Origin: Roseinatronobacter bogoriensis DSM 18756
Lineage (GTDB): Bacteria > Pseudomonadota > Alphaproteobacteria > Rhodobacterales > Rhodobacteraceae
DNA: 64,000 nucleotides
Reading direction: 5' to 3'
Assembly (NCBI RefSeq): GCF_004366635.1
Contig: NZ_SORN01000006.1
Span: 1-64,000, forward strand
Position 1 is the stretch's first letter; each line of letters starts with the position of its first letter. The notes below the pieces were generated by a model. The model had not been told where the DNA came from. It made no database searches and worked only from the letters and a program-made list of their open reading frames with translations. Below, piece by piece: positions 16,720 through 26,111 of the stretch. Made by a program: the position numbers and the translations under genes.

Positions 16720-18021
16720 TCACAGCGTACGCACCATCGGACGTGACCAGCGCGCCGCCGGGCCAAGGATCAGGTCCTGCACCGCCCAGACCAGCGCATC
16801 CACCCGGTCAGGACTGCCAGTGCCGCGATAGCCCTGCGCGGTCATCTGCATCATCTGATCTTCCAGTGGTCCCAGTCGCGCGGCGTGAAACACGCGTCCC
16901 TGCTCATAAAGGGCCGCCACAGGTTCGGCGCGCGCGGCTTTGGCGCGCGTGGCATGAACGGCGCGGTAGGCAACCAGCGGGTCAATCTGGCGCAGCACTT
17001 CGGCCACCAGATCACCGCCCTGGTTGACCTCTGCCACGATCCGGTCTGCGCCGTGGCGCGCCATCGCATCCAGCGCCGCGCGCGCCCATGCCGTCGGCGA
17101 GGATGCGCGCAGGCTTGCATCTTCCAGCACATAGGCGCGCCAGTCTGATGGCGGGCCTTCGGTCACCGCGCCCACCACGACAATCCCGCAAAGGTCCGAT
17201 TTCCGGCCTGAACTGACAGCCGGGTCCACCGCCACCACGATGCGCGACAGCTCCGGCACCTGCGCCACCCGCGCGCGGTCCAGAAGCGCGATCGGCCATA
17301 GCGTGCCTTCAGTATCTTCCACCAGCACCCCGTCCAATTCCTGCCGTTCCAGATGCGAGCCGCGATAGCGCGCGCGGATTTCTTCCAGAAAGGACGGGGC
17401 CAGCCATGCCCGGTTGGCCTCTGTCGCGGCATGGGTCATGACGGTTGAGGGCGCTTGCAGGATGGATTTCAGCGTCGATTGCGCACGCGGGGTGGTGGTG
17501 ATCAACTGGCGCGGATGTGCGCCAAGGCGCAGCGCGAATTGCAGCATGTCCCAGGCTTCTTCTGCCTTAGGCCATTTGGCCAATTCATCGCACCATGCCG
17601 CGTCAAATTGCGGGCCGCGCAGCGCTTCGGGGTCCGAGGCCGAGAAACATTGCGCAATCGCGCCATTGGGCCAGACCAGCCGGCGCTTGGTCGCTTCCCA
17701 TTGTGGCAGCCGGTCAGGGGGCGAACAGGCCAGAATACCGCTATCGCCAAATACCATCACATCGCGCGCCTGATCGTAGGTTTCGGCCACCAGCGCCACG
17801 CGGCGCGCGCGCCCTGCATCATTTGGCCGCGCGCCCTCAACCTGCGCGCGCACCCATTCCGCGCCCGCGCGCGTTTTGCCAGCGCCTCGCCCGCCAAGGC
17901 AGACCCAACTGCGCCAGTCGCCTTCGGGGGGCAGTTGGTGGGGGGCTGCCCAGAATTCGAACAGCCAGGGCAGCGCGGCCAGCGTGGCATCACTCAGACT
18001 GTCAAGAAACTGCGTCACCAT
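16720..18021 (-). CDS. orfg2: GTA gp2, terminase large subunit
   Basis: The packaging ATPase-nuclease that fills GTA heads with host DNA. Walker A is LGGRGAGKTRAGAEW near residue 44, ELAKW lies in the Walker B region, and ITTTPRAQ is the coupling motif. The nuclease Asp residues include VVAVDPAVSS and ADRIVAEVNQGGDL. From ATG 18021 it has 433 residues and overlaps gp1 by 20 nt. The frame stays open to 18150, and the N-terminal SPAEFLASAPPE looks family-like, so a start at the GTG at 18111 or further up is possible. No clear ribosome binding site decides this. Confidence 0.93.
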   Translation of the reverse strand: MVTQFLDSLSDATLAALPWLFEFWAAPHQLPPEGDWRSWVCLGGRGAGKTRAGAEWVRAQVEGARPNDAGRARRVALVAETYDQARDVMVFGDSGILACSPPDRLPQWEATKRRLVWPNGAIAQCFSASDPEALRGPQFDAAWCDELAKWPKAEEAWDMLQFALRLGAHPRQLITTTPRAQSTLKSILQAPSTVMTHAATEANRAWLAPSFLEEIRARYRGSHLERQELDGVLVEDTEGTLWPIALLDRARVAQVPELSRIVVAVDPAVSSGRKSDLCGIVVVGAVTEGPPSDWRAYVLEDASLRASSPTAWARAALDAMARHGADRIVAEVNQGGDLVAEVLRQIDPLVAYRAVHATRAKAARAEPVAALYEQGRVFHAARLGPLEDQMMQMTAQGYRGTGSPDRVDALVWAVQDLILGPAARWSRPMVRTL

Positions 18022-18334
18022 CTCGGGCGGAGCGGAGGCAAGAAATTCGGCGGGTGATCTCGTCTCTTGCGGCGCCGAGGTCGAGGGCAGCGCTATTGGC
18101 GGCTTCGACACCTTTGAGTTTCTGTAGCTGTGCGCGTTCATGATAAGCAATCTCCAGGGCTTTGCGCAGGCTGCGGAATTCTTCGGTCAATTCCTTTCCA
18201 CAGGCTGGCGTGATGTCATCATAGCTCTCCAGCAGGCGCGTCAGGCGCGAGATGCTGATGGCGAGAAGCTGCTCGGAATAGGACACCATGTTTTCCGGTG
18301 TCGGCCCGCCGGGCGGGGAGTTTTTGGTGGTCAT
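18002..18334 (-). CDS. orfg1: GTA gp1, terminase small subunit
   Basis: A 110-residue helical protein. YSEQLLAISISRLTRLLESYDD, CGKELTEEFRSLRKALEIAYHERAQLQK and LDLGAARDEITRRI follow the pattern of RcGTA gp1, which replaces the small terminase and, lacking sequence specificity, lets GTAs package random DNA. ATG 18334 (MTTKNSPPGG) is taken as the start; the longer frame to 18493 crosses the leader hairpin and has no family match. It is the first gene of the cluster, and its 3' end overlaps gp2. Confidence 0.9.
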   Translation of the reverse strand: MTTKNSPPGGPTPENMVSYSEQLLAISISRLTRLLESYDDITPACGKELTEEFRSLRKALEIAYHERAQLQKLKGVEAANSAALDLGAARDEITRRISCLRSARDGDAVS

Positions 18335-18371
18335 ATGCTCATGCCTGTCCTCAGTTTGCCCGCACAAGCGC

Positions 18372-18391
18372 CCTTGGCCGATATGCCAAGG
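18372..18391 (-). promoter_or_regulatory. Leader hairpin upstream of GTA gp1
   Basis: CCTTGGC (18372-18378) and GCCAAGG (18385-18391) form a perfect 7-bp stem with a 6-nt loop, 38 nt before the gp1 ATG. The 243-bp gap between DUF1178 and gp1 should contain the GTA promoter. I could not see a clear TTAA-n7-TTAA CtrA site or a strong -35/-10 pair, so the hairpin is the only structure reported. Confidence 0.4.
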
Positions 18392-18577
18392 CAGCACGGT
18401 TAGGCGGCATGCGCAGATTAGCGCGACAGGCTGAAGGAAATGGTCAGACAGCGTGCGCTGCCCGCATCGCGCCAGCGGATGCAAACGACCCAAGGGCGAT
18501 TCCGGGGAATGGCGCCTGATAAATAATTGCGGGACCGAACGCGACGCGTAGCCCTGCCCTGCAGCAGACCAGAAATA

Positions 18578-19012
18578 TCAGTTGGAATTGCGTGTCGGAA
18601 TGAAGGGCAAGGGCAAAACGGGCACGCCGTCTTCGATCAGGGCTTTTGCCTCTTGCAGCTTGGCCTCGCCATAGATCGCACGGTTCGGGATATCGCCCAG
18701 ATACATGGCCCGCGCTTCAGTGGCGAAACGTTCGCCCACATATTCGGAACTGGCCTCTATCTTGCTGCGCAGGGCTTTCAGTTTCTCGGCGGCGGCCGCA
18801 GTATCTGTGTCCTCCTGAGGGGCAGGGGCGGGCGGCGTCTGTTGCTGGCCCTGCGCCACGGCAGGCGACATCAGGGCCTTTTCGACCTTGCTTCCCCCGC
18901 AGTCGGGACACTGGATCAAGCCGCGATGCTTCAGATCATCATAGGCAGCGCCGGACTTGAACCAACTGTCAAACGCATGTCCGTTACTGCATTTCAAAGA
19001 AAATTTTATCAT
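18578..19012 (-). CDS. DUF1178 family protein (zinc-ribbon-like)
   Basis: A 144-residue protein of unknown function. The N-terminus MIKFSLKCSNGHAFDSWF and CPDCGGSKVEKALMSPAV form a zinc-ribbon-like pair (CSNGH, CPDC). A Pro/Ala/Gln-rich linker follows (residues 55-75), and the C-terminus has the conserved GERFATEARAMYLGD and REAKALIEDGVPVLPLPF type pattern. It lies immediately upstream of the GTA cluster on the same strand, with a 243-bp gap. Confidence 0.9.
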   Translation of the reverse strand: MIKFSLKCSNGHAFDSWFKSGAAYDDLKHRGLIQCPDCGGSKVEKALMSPAVAQGQQQTPPAPAPQEDTDTAAAAEKLKALRSKIEASSEYVGERFATEARAMYLGDIPNRAIYGEAKLQEAKALIEDGVPVLPLPFIPTRNSN

Positions 19013-19129
19013 GGGTCATGGACTTAGTGATCAGCGCCCAAATCTAAACATCTTCCGGTTCAGTTCAAGTGCCAATAACTTGCTCTGCCGCGCTCGCCTG
19101 CTACCTCTGGTGCAGATGATGGAGGTTTC

Positions 19130-19639
19130 ATGCGACGATCTGCCCTTGGCCTTGTGCTCGCAATTTTTGCCCTGCCCGCCTGGGCGTTCGACTTTACCGC
19201 ACTGGACGGCAGCCCGCTGGATCTGTCGCAATGGCGCGGACAGCCGGTGCTGGTGGTCAACACCGCCTCGCTTTGCGGGTTCACCCGTCAATACGGGGAT
19301 ATGCAAAGCCTGTATGAAGATTATGGCCCACGCGGGCTGGTCGTGCTGGCGGTCCCGTCAGATGATTTCCGGCAGGAACTTGGCAGCAACGAAGAAGTTG
19401 CGGATTTCTGCCGCGTTCAGACCGGGCTGACATTCCCGATCACGCAAATCACCCCGGTGCGCGGGCAGCAGGCGCACCCGTTCTACCAGTGGCTGGCCGA
19501 AGAACATGGGCATGTGCCAAACTGGAATTTCAACAAGGCACTGATCGGCCCGGAAGGGGAGCTTATCGGATTTTGGGGCTCGGCCACGCGCCCCACTGCG
19601 CGCGCCATTACACGCGAAATCCGTGCTGCCCTTCAATGA
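19130..19639 (+). CDS. Exported glutathione peroxidase-like protein
   Basis: A 169-residue thioredoxin-fold peroxidase. The first 20 residues (MRRSALGLVLAIFALPAWA) are a Sec signal peptide, so it acts in the periplasm. The peroxidatic Cys lies in NTASLCGFTRQY, and PNWNFNKALIGPEG carries the Trp and Asn of the active site. It is a Cys (not Sec) enzyme, and such forms usually use thioredoxin-like donors. The next gene starts inside its stop codon (ATGA). Confidence 0.88.
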   Translation: MRRSALGLVLAIFALPAWAFDFTALDGSPLDLSQWRGQPVLVVNTASLCGFTRQYGDMQSLYEDYGPRGLVVLAVPSDDFRQELGSNEEVADFCRVQTGLTFPITQITPVRGQQAHPFYQWLAEEHGHVPNWNFNKALIGPEGELIGFWGSATRPTARAITREIRAALQ

Positions 19640-20775
19640 CCCCGATCTTCATCGGCTCGGAAATCTATCGCGGCTCCAGCTATGGGGCATGGCACCCGCT
19701 GCATATTCCGCGCGTCTCGACCGTGATGGACCTGTCGCGCGCGCTGGGGTGGCTGCCGCCTTCACAATATCGCACCAGCCCGCGCGCCAAGCCGCGCGCG
19801 CTGACACTGTTTCACACCCCTGACTATATCGCCGCCCTGCAACAGGCAGAGGCCACACAGCGCGTGGATGATGACACACGCGCGCGCCACGGCCTGGGCA
19901 GCACCGCCAACCCGGTTTTCCCCGAAATGTATCGCAGACCGGCCACGGGCGCAGGCGGCGTCATGCTGGCGGCAGAACTGGTGCGTGACGGCGGCATTGT
20001 CCATGTGCCCGGCGGGGGCACGCATCATGCAATGGCCAGCTATGCCAATGGCTTTTGCTACCTAAACGATCCTGTCCTGTGCTTGCTGTCGCTGCGCCAG
20101 CTTGGTCTGGCGCGGATTGCCTATGTCGATATCGACGCCCATCATTGCGACGGGGTTGAAGCTGCGTTGACGGGGGCCAGCGATATGCTGATGATCTCGG
20201 TGCATGAAGAACGGCGCTGGCCCTTTACCGGCGCGCTGGACGATGATGGCGGGGGCCGCGCGTTGAACCTGCCGGTGCCGCGCGGCTTGAACGACACCGA
20301 GATGCGCACCATCCTGCAACGCCTGATCCTGCCCGCGCTGGAACGGTTCGACCCCGACGCGATCGTTCTGCAATGCGGGTCTGACGCGATAGAGGAAGAC
20401 CCGCTGTCGCGCTTGTCGCTGTCCAACAACGCCCATGCCGAGGTTGCCGTGGCCCTGACCGCGCTTGCGCCACGGCTGATCGTGCTAGGTGGCGGCGGCT
20501 ACAACCCTTGGTCAGTGGCGCGGTGCTGGACCCGCGTCTGGGGCGCGCTGAACGGCTGGGCAGTGCAGGGCCACATCCCTGAGGGGGCTGCGCAGGTGCT
20601 GGAGGGGTTGCGCTGGAACCGGCGCGCAGCCGGGCGCAACCCGCCCGAGGCATGGCGCAGCACATTGATCGACCCCCCGCATGAAGGTCCTGTGCGCACA
20701 GAGATTACCGATCGCATTGACCATCTGCGGCGCAGGTTGCCGCGCGCGCGCCAGTTGCGTGAAACTGCGTCTTGA
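19636..20775 (+). CDS. Histone deacetylase family protein (AcuC/acetylpolyamine amidohydrolase-like)
   Basis: A 379-residue zinc-dependent deacetylase of the arginase/HDAC fold. VPGGGTHHAMASYANGFCYLND contains the charge-relay His pair, and YVDIDAHHCDGVEAAL the Asp and His zinc ligands; LGGGGYNPWSVARCW is the conserved C-terminal loop. Substrate is unknown; bacterial members act on acetylpolyamines, acetoin or acetylated lysine. The ATG overlaps the GPx stop (ATGA), so the two are cotranscribed. It converges on ptsP. Confidence 0.92.
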   Translation: MTPIFIGSEIYRGSSYGAWHPLHIPRVSTVMDLSRALGWLPPSQYRTSPRAKPRALTLFHTPDYIAALQQAEATQRVDDDTRARHGLGSTANPVFPEMYRRPATGAGGVMLAAELVRDGGIVHVPGGGTHHAMASYANGFCYLNDPVLCLLSLRQLGLARIAYVDIDAHHCDGVEAALTGASDMLMISVHEERRWPFTGALDDDGGGRALNLPVPRGLNDTEMRTILQRLILPALERFDPDAIVLQCGSDAIEEDPLSRLSLSNNAHAEVAVALTALAPRLIVLGGGGYNPWSVARCWTRVWGALNGWAVQGHIPEGAAQVLEGLRWNRRAAGRNPPEAWRSTLIDPPHEGPVRTEITDRIDHLRRRLPRARQLRETAS

Positions 20776-20840
20776 TAACCTGCAACCTGTGGAAAGATTG
20801 GAAAAGTGACACAAGCCGCGCGGCACTGAACCGTGCAGCC

Positions 20841-23087
20841 CTAATCCACCAGCGTCGCGACATAGTCCAGCAAGGCAGGCCGCGCAGTTTCCAGGCCCCG
20901 GCACTGCACCCGCGCGATCAATTCGCTGACTTCGATCAGGTTTGCACGCCGGATCAATGACTTCACCGGCCCTATTGATGCAGGCCGCATGGACAGAGAG
21001 GTGATGCCAATCCCCGCAAGTGCCAGCGCGTCAATGGGCCGCCCGGCATCTTCGCCACAAAAGGACAGGTCAGTTTCGGCCGCATGGCAGCGATCCACAA
21101 TCACCTGAAGAAATGTCAGAAAACTGACATTCAGCGTGTCATAGCGACGGCGGACAAGTTCATTTTCACGATCGGCAGCAAAGAAGAATTGCTTCAGGTC
21201 ATTGCCCCCGATCGAGATGAAATCCACGGCCTCGAAAAAACTGTCGGGCGCATAGGCGAGAGAGGGGGTTTCCAGCATGGCCCCGACTTCAAGCTTTTCA
21301 GGCAGTGGGTGGCCAAGGCGCCGCTCGCGTTCAATCTCGCGCAGCAAAGTATCATGCGCCTGCGTGAATTCGCTGGCCGTTGCAACCAGCGGGAACATGA
21401 CGCTTAGCGCGCGGCCTTTCGCAGCACGGATCAGCGCCTGCAACTGCATCCGCAGGACACCGGGCTTGTCCAAGCCTACGCGCAGCGCGCGCCAGCCCAT
21501 AGCCGGGTTCGGCTCGTCCGGGCGGTTCATATAGGGCATGACCTTGTCCGACCCGATATCCAGCGTGCGGAAATACACTTTTCGACCGGCGGCCGCATCA
21601 AGGACACGGGCATAATTCGCCACCAGATCAGACCGCTTGGGCATCCGGTCCTGCACCAGAAACTGCAACTCGGTTCTGAACAGCCCCACCGCGTCAGCGC
21701 CGGAATTGGGCAAAGAGGGCAGATCTGCCAACAAGCCCGCATTCATCTTGAGCGAAATTTCTGTGCCACATCGCGCCTGCGCGGGCTTGTCGCGCAGGAT
21801 CGCATAGCGTTCCTGCGCCTTCGCCTGCATCGCCATCTTGTCACGGAACGCGCTGGAGATGCTGTCATCAGGGCGCAGATGCACCACGCCTTCGGTCCCA
21901 TCGACAAGGATATGGTCGCCGTTCAACGCCTCGGTCGTTATGCGCGGCACATTGATCACCAGCGGAATCGCCAGCGCACGCGCAACGATGGTTGCATGGC
22001 TGCCAACGGCCCCTTCTTCCAGCACAACACCGCGCAATTTGCGGCCATATTCCAGCAACTCCCCCGGCCCGATATTGCGCGCGACCAGTATCGGGCGCTC
22101 TGGCATCTCGGCGCCGGTTTCATTGCCCTGACCTGTCAGAATCCGCAGCAGGCGGTTCGAGAGGTCATCCAGATCATGCAGACGGTCGCGCAGATAGGCG
22201 TCAGGCACCCTTTCCAGACGCGCACGCGCAGAGGATTGCTCCTTTTCCACGGCCGCTTCGGCAGACAGGCCAAGGCGAATGTCTTCTTCCATCCGCTTCA
22301 TCCAGCCGCGCGAATGGGCGAACATCCGGTAGGTTTGCAACACCTCCATATGTTCTTTGTCCCGCGTTCCGGCGGTGGCCAGCAACTGGTCGATGGACAC
22401 GCGCAAGGTTTCGATCGCAGTTTCAAGGCGGGCGAGTTCTGCGCGACTGTCATCATTGATGAGGTTGGTAATCACCACGCGCGGCTGGTGCAGCCAGACC
22501 TGCCCCTCGGCCTCGCCTTCCTGAGCGGTCACACCGCGCAGCATGGCCGGGTTCTGGTGCGGGGTTGCGAAACTGGTGCCTTCGCCAGTAAAGGCCCCCA
22601 ATTCGGTCATCTCGGCGATGACCATCGCCACCACTTCCAGCCCATACACCTCATCCTCGGAATACAGGCGCGGCTCTTTGGCCTGTACGACCAGCACGCC
22701 CAGCCGTTCCCCCAACCGCTGGACCGGCACACCCAGAAAAGAGGTAAACACCTCCTCCCCCGTTTCGGGCATATAGCGAAACCCCTGTTCGGCAGGGGCA
22801 TTGGCGGTGTTGACGGGGCGCGCAAGCCGCGCAACCTTGCCGACCAGCCCTTCGCCAAGGCGCAATCTGGTCTGATGCACGGATTCGGGGCGCAAACCTT
22901 CGGTTGCGCAAAGCTCCAGCGTGTCAGAGTCACGGAAAAGATAGATCGAGCAAACATCCACGCCCATCGATTCGGTGATGATCGTGGTAATCCGGTCCAG
23001 ACGTTCCTGCCCCGGATTGGCCAGCGACATTTCATCGCGTAATTTGCGCAACAGCTTGCGGCTGTCAGTTTCCGTTCTGTGGGGCAT
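20841..23087 (-). CDS. ptsP: PTS-Ntr enzyme I (phosphoenolpyruvate-protein phosphotransferase with GAF domain)
   Basis: A 748-residue EI-Ntr that passes phosphate from PEP to NPr/EIIA-Ntr, coupling carbon/nitrogen status to regulation rather than sugar uptake. An N-terminal GAF domain (about residues 15-160; VDVCSIYLFRDSDTLELCATEGL) is followed by the EI N-domain, the phospho-His motif GAVGSHATIVARALAIP (around 355-370), and the PEP-binding barrel (FRTLDIGSDKVMPY, FFSIGGNDLKQF-type block). It lies 30 nt after lysC, a common arrangement in alphaproteobacteria. Confidence 0.96.
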   Translation of the reverse strand: MPHRTETDSRKLLRKLRDEMSLANPGQERLDRITTIITESMGVDVCSIYLFRDSDTLELCATEGLRPESVHQTRLRLGEGLVGKVARLARPVNTANAPAEQGFRYMPETGEEVFTSFLGVPVQRLGERLGVLVVQAKEPRLYSEDEVYGLEVVAMVIAEMTELGAFTGEGTSFATPHQNPAMLRGVTAQEGEAEGQVWLHQPRVVITNLINDDSRAELARLETAIETLRVSIDQLLATAGTRDKEHMEVLQTYRMFAHSRGWMKRMEEDIRLGLSAEAAVEKEQSSARARLERVPDAYLRDRLHDLDDLSNRLLRILTGQGNETGAEMPERPILVARNIGPGELLEYGRKLRGVVLEEGAVGSHATIVARALAIPLVINVPRITTEALNGDHILVDGTEGVVHLRPDDSISSAFRDKMAMQAKAQERYAILRDKPAQARCGTEISLKMNAGLLADLPSLPNSGADAVGLFRTELQFLVQDRMPKRSDLVANYARVLDAAAGRKVYFRTLDIGSDKVMPYMNRPDEPNPAMGWRALRVGLDKPGVLRMQLQALIRAAKGRALSVMFPLVATASEFTQAHDTLLREIERERRLGHPLPEKLEVGAMLETPSLAYAPDSFFEAVDFISIGGNDLKQFFFAADRENELVRRRYDTLNVSFLTFLQVIVDRCHAAETDLSFCGEDAGRPIDALALAGIGITSLSMRPASIGPVKSLIRRANLIEVSELIARVQCRGLETARPALLDYVATLVD

Positions 23088-23117
23088 GGCCCCTCCGATC
23101 CTGCTTTTGGGCCTGCC

Positions 23118-24377
23118 TCAGCCCGTCTTGTCCAGTCCAAACGCATCATGAAGCGCCTGAACGGCCAATTCCATATATTTCCTGTCTATCAATACAGAAA
23201 TCTTGATTTCAGATGTGGCAATGACTTTAATATTAACACCTTCGGCGGCAAGTGCGCTGAACATACGCGCAGCAACACCGGCATGGCTGCGCATCCCGAT
23301 GCCCACCACCGAAACCTTGGCGGCGTCCGTGTCGATTTCCAGCTTTTCATAGCCGATGCTGCCAGCATCGCGGGCCGCCTCCAATGCCTTGCGCGCGCGC
23401 CCCACCTGATCGACCGGGCAAGAGAAGGTCATGTCGGTCACAGGCTTGTCGCTGCCCTGATAGTTCTTTTCGGAAATGTTCTGCACGATCATATCGACAT
23501 TCACCCCCGCTTCTGAAAGCGGCCCGAATATCGCAGCGGCGATGCCGGGGCGGTCTTCGACGGTGACAAGGGTCAGTTTCGCTTCTTCGCGGCTATAGGC
23601 CACGCCCGAGACGACTTTCGATTCCATGATTTCATCCTCATCACAGACCAGGGTTCCAGATGTTTCGTCAGTATCATCAAAAGATGACAAAACGCGCAGC
23701 CGCACCTTGTAGCGCATCGCAAGTTCGACCGAACGGGTTTGCAGCACTTTTGCGCCAAGCGAGGCCAGTTCAAGCATTTCCTCAAAGCTGATCTTTTCCA
23801 GCTTGCGCGCTTTCGAGGTGATGCGCGGGTCGGTCGTATAGATGCCATCTACATCGGTGTAGATGTCGCAGCGTTCCGCCTCAAAAGCTGCGGCAAAGGC
23901 CACAGCGGTCGTGTCCGACCCGCCACGGCCCAAGGTGGTGATCCGCCCTTCGGGGCTGACGCCCTGAAAACCTGCGATCACCGCGACCTTGAACCCCTCG
24001 GCAAATTTCGCGTCCAGATTGGCGCGCGGGATATCGACAAAGCGCGCCGCGCCATGTGCGCTGGTGGTCTGGATCGGAACCTGCCAGCCCTGCCATGACC
24101 GCGCAGGCACATCCATTTCCTGAAGCGTCAGCGCCATCAGCCCTGCGGTGACATTCTCGCCAGAGCTGACCACAGCATCATATTCGCGCGCATCATAGAG
24201 CGGCGAGGTTTCATTGACCCAGCCGACCAGTTCATTGGTCTTACCTGACATCGCCGAGACGATGACAATCACATCATAGCCGCGTTCCACCTCAGCCTTG
24301 ACCTTGGCCGCAGCATTGCGGATCCGTTCCAGATCCGCGACCGAAGTACCGCCGAATTTCATCACCAGAAGCGGCAT
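23118..24377 (-). CDS. lysC: Aspartate kinase
   Basis: A 419-residue cytosolic enzyme phosphorylating aspartate, the entry to lysine, threonine and methionine synthesis. The catalytic domain opens MPLLVMKFGGTSVAD, and FAAAFEAERCDIYTDVDGIYTTDPRI is the substrate loop. Two ACT domains follow (VTVEDRPGIAAAIFGPLSEAGVNVDMI and VVGIGMRSHAGVAARMFSALA) that give feedback control. The frame stays open to 24551, but KFGGTS must be near the N-terminus, and GGGAAGGG-like purines precede the ATG at 24377. Operon with ptsP. Confidence 0.97.
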   Translation of the reverse strand: MPLLVMKFGGTSVADLERIRNAAAKVKAEVERGYDVIVIVSAMSGKTNELVGWVNETSPLYDAREYDAVVSSGENVTAGLMALTLQEMDVPARSWQGWQVPIQTTSAHGAARFVDIPRANLDAKFAEGFKVAVIAGFQGVSPEGRITTLGRGGSDTTAVAFAAAFEAERCDIYTDVDGIYTTDPRITSKARKLEKISFEEMLELASLGAKVLQTRSVELAMRYKVRLRVLSSFDDTDETSGTLVCDEDEIMESKVVSGVAYSREEAKLTLVTVEDRPGIAAAIFGPLSEAGVNVDMIVQNISEKNYQGSDKPVTDMTFSCPVDQVGRARKALEAARDAGSIGYEKLEIDTDAAKVSVVGIGMRSHAGVAARMFSALAAEGVNIKVIATSEIKISVLIDRKYMELAVQALHDAFGLDKTG

Positions 24378-24572
24378 GGGCCGACCCTTCCCCGCAGACA
24401 TTTCGCGCCACTCTTTATGCGTCTGGCCTTGTCTGCGCAAGGTCGGGCAGTCGCGCAAAGGGCCTGGTGGCAGTTTTTTGTTACAAGCAGAAGCGGGCGG
24501 AGTTTTGCGGGGTGCGTCGGACATGGCGGACCTGGCTGCGATCAGGACCAAGCCAATGAATCTGAACAGGTA

Positions 24573-25952
24573 TCAGAAACTGCCCAGCATGGTGCCCAGA
24601 GTGATCAGCACGGCCAGCGCCACAAGCGGAATAATCACCGCGACCATGGCAATATCCTTATACGCCTGCTTATGGGTCAGCCCGCAGATCGTCAGCAGCG
24701 TGATCACCGCGCCATTATGGGGCAGCGCATCCAGCCCGCCTGTGGCAACGGCCGTGACCCTATGCAGCAGTTCAGGAGAGATGCCCGCCGCCTGCCCCAT
24801 TTCCAGATAGGTTTCTCCCAAGGTCGACAGTGCAATCGACATCCCACCCGAGGCAGAACCGGTCATCCCCGCCAGCAAACTGGTGCCAATCGCCAGCGAT
24901 ATCAGCGGGTTATCCCCTCCCGCCGTTACCACCCAATCACGGATCAGGGCGAAGGCCGAAAGCGAAGCAATCACCGCGCCGAACCCCACCAAGGATGCCG
25001 TGTTGAAAATCGGCTTGAGCGAATCCTTGGCGCCCGCATCCAGCGTTTGTGACAACCCCTTGGCCAGGCATGTCCAGTTCAAACCCACAAGCACCAGCGA
25101 CGACAAGGTCAGCGCCGCAATGATCGACCAGACCCCGCGCAACGCGCCAATATCGGTTTGCCCGAATTCCGGCTGCGCCAGATAGCTTGTGTCCATCGAA
25201 GGGATCAGAACGAAGGTGAAGGCCAGATTCAGCGCCAGCACCAGCACCAAGGGCGCAGCCGCGATGATCAGTGACGGAGCGCTGTCGGTATCGCGCGTTT
25301 CTGATGTGTCATCCTCGTCGCCATAGCCCGGCCCAAGCGCACGCGCCCGGTATTCCAGCCAGACCCAACCTAGGCCCAGCATCAACGCGCCTGTGATCAC
25401 GCCCAGCCCCGGTGCGGCGAAAGGTGTCGTGCCGAAATAGGGCATGGGTATCGCGTTCTGGATGGCGGGCGTTCCGGGCAGTGCCGTCATGGTAAATGTG
25501 AAAGCGCCCAGCGCGATGGTTGCCGGGATCAGAACCTTGGGCAATTCCGCTTCCCGGAACAGGGCCGAGGCGATGGGCCAGACAGCAAAAGCCACCACGA
25601 ACAGCGACACGCCGCCATAGGTCATGACCGCGCAAGACAGAATCACCGCCAGAATGGCACGCGCAGGCCCCAGCCCGCGAATAATGCCATCCGCCAGCAC
25701 GCGGGCGGACCCCGACGCCTCCATCAGCTTGCCGAAAACCGCGCCCAGCAGGAAAAGCGGGAAATACTGGATGATGAACCCGCCCGTCGCCTCCATGAAA
25801 ATCTGGGTATAGCTGGCCAGCAGCGGCCCGCCCTCGCTGGCAAGCACGGCGAGTATTGCCAGTGCGGGGGTCAGCAGCAATAGGCTCAGCCCCCGATAGG
25901 CAAGATAGATCAGCGCGCCAAGGGCTGCGATGATAACAAGAATTCCGGACAT
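24573..25952 (-). CDS. GntP family permease
   Basis: A 459-residue polytopic membrane protein with about twelve helices. FPLFLLGAVFGKLMEASGSA, GGVSLFVVAFAVWPIASALFREA and GMTGSASGGMSIALSTLG are landmarks of the GntP (gluconate:H+ symporter) family. Substrate could be gluconate, another hydroxy acid or D-serine; nothing nearby decides it. ATG 25952 is used because GAGGGG precedes it. It lies upstream of lysC with a 195-bp gap, so it is probably a separate unit. Confidence 0.88.
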   Translation of the reverse strand: MSGILVIIAALGALIYLAYRGLSLLLLTPALAILAVLASEGGPLLASYTQIFMEATGGFIIQYFPLFLLGAVFGKLMEASGSARVLADGIIRGLGPARAILAVILSCAVMTYGGVSLFVVAFAVWPIASALFREAELPKVLIPATIALGAFTFTMTALPGTPAIQNAIPMPYFGTTPFAAPGLGVITGALMLGLGWVWLEYRARALGPGYGDEDDTSETRDTDSAPSLIIAAAPLVLVLALNLAFTFVLIPSMDTSYLAQPEFGQTDIGALRGVWSIIAALTLSSLVLVGLNWTCLAKGLSQTLDAGAKDSLKPIFNTASLVGFGAVIASLSAFALIRDWVVTAGGDNPLISLAIGTSLLAGMTGSASGGMSIALSTLGETYLEMGQAAGISPELLHRVTAVATGGLDALPHNGAVITLLTICGLTHKQAYKDIAMVAVIIPLVALAVLITLGTMLGSF

Positions 25953-26111
25953 GGCGCCCCTCATGCTGCGATGCAGCAAATCTAGCGCAATCCGGCATGG
26001 TCCTCAATGAAAACCCGATCACGCGGGGCGGGTCTTGCGCGTCAAGGCAACTTGGCCCAGACAGGGCCAGCGAACAGGCCGTTCGGACCGGACAGGAAAA
26101 AAGGGTGCATC

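Noticed and set aside
24378..24572. Lysine riboswitch upstream of lysC
   Set aside because: The 195-bp gap shows no recognisable L-box structure, and lysine riboswitches are not expected in alphaproteobacteria.
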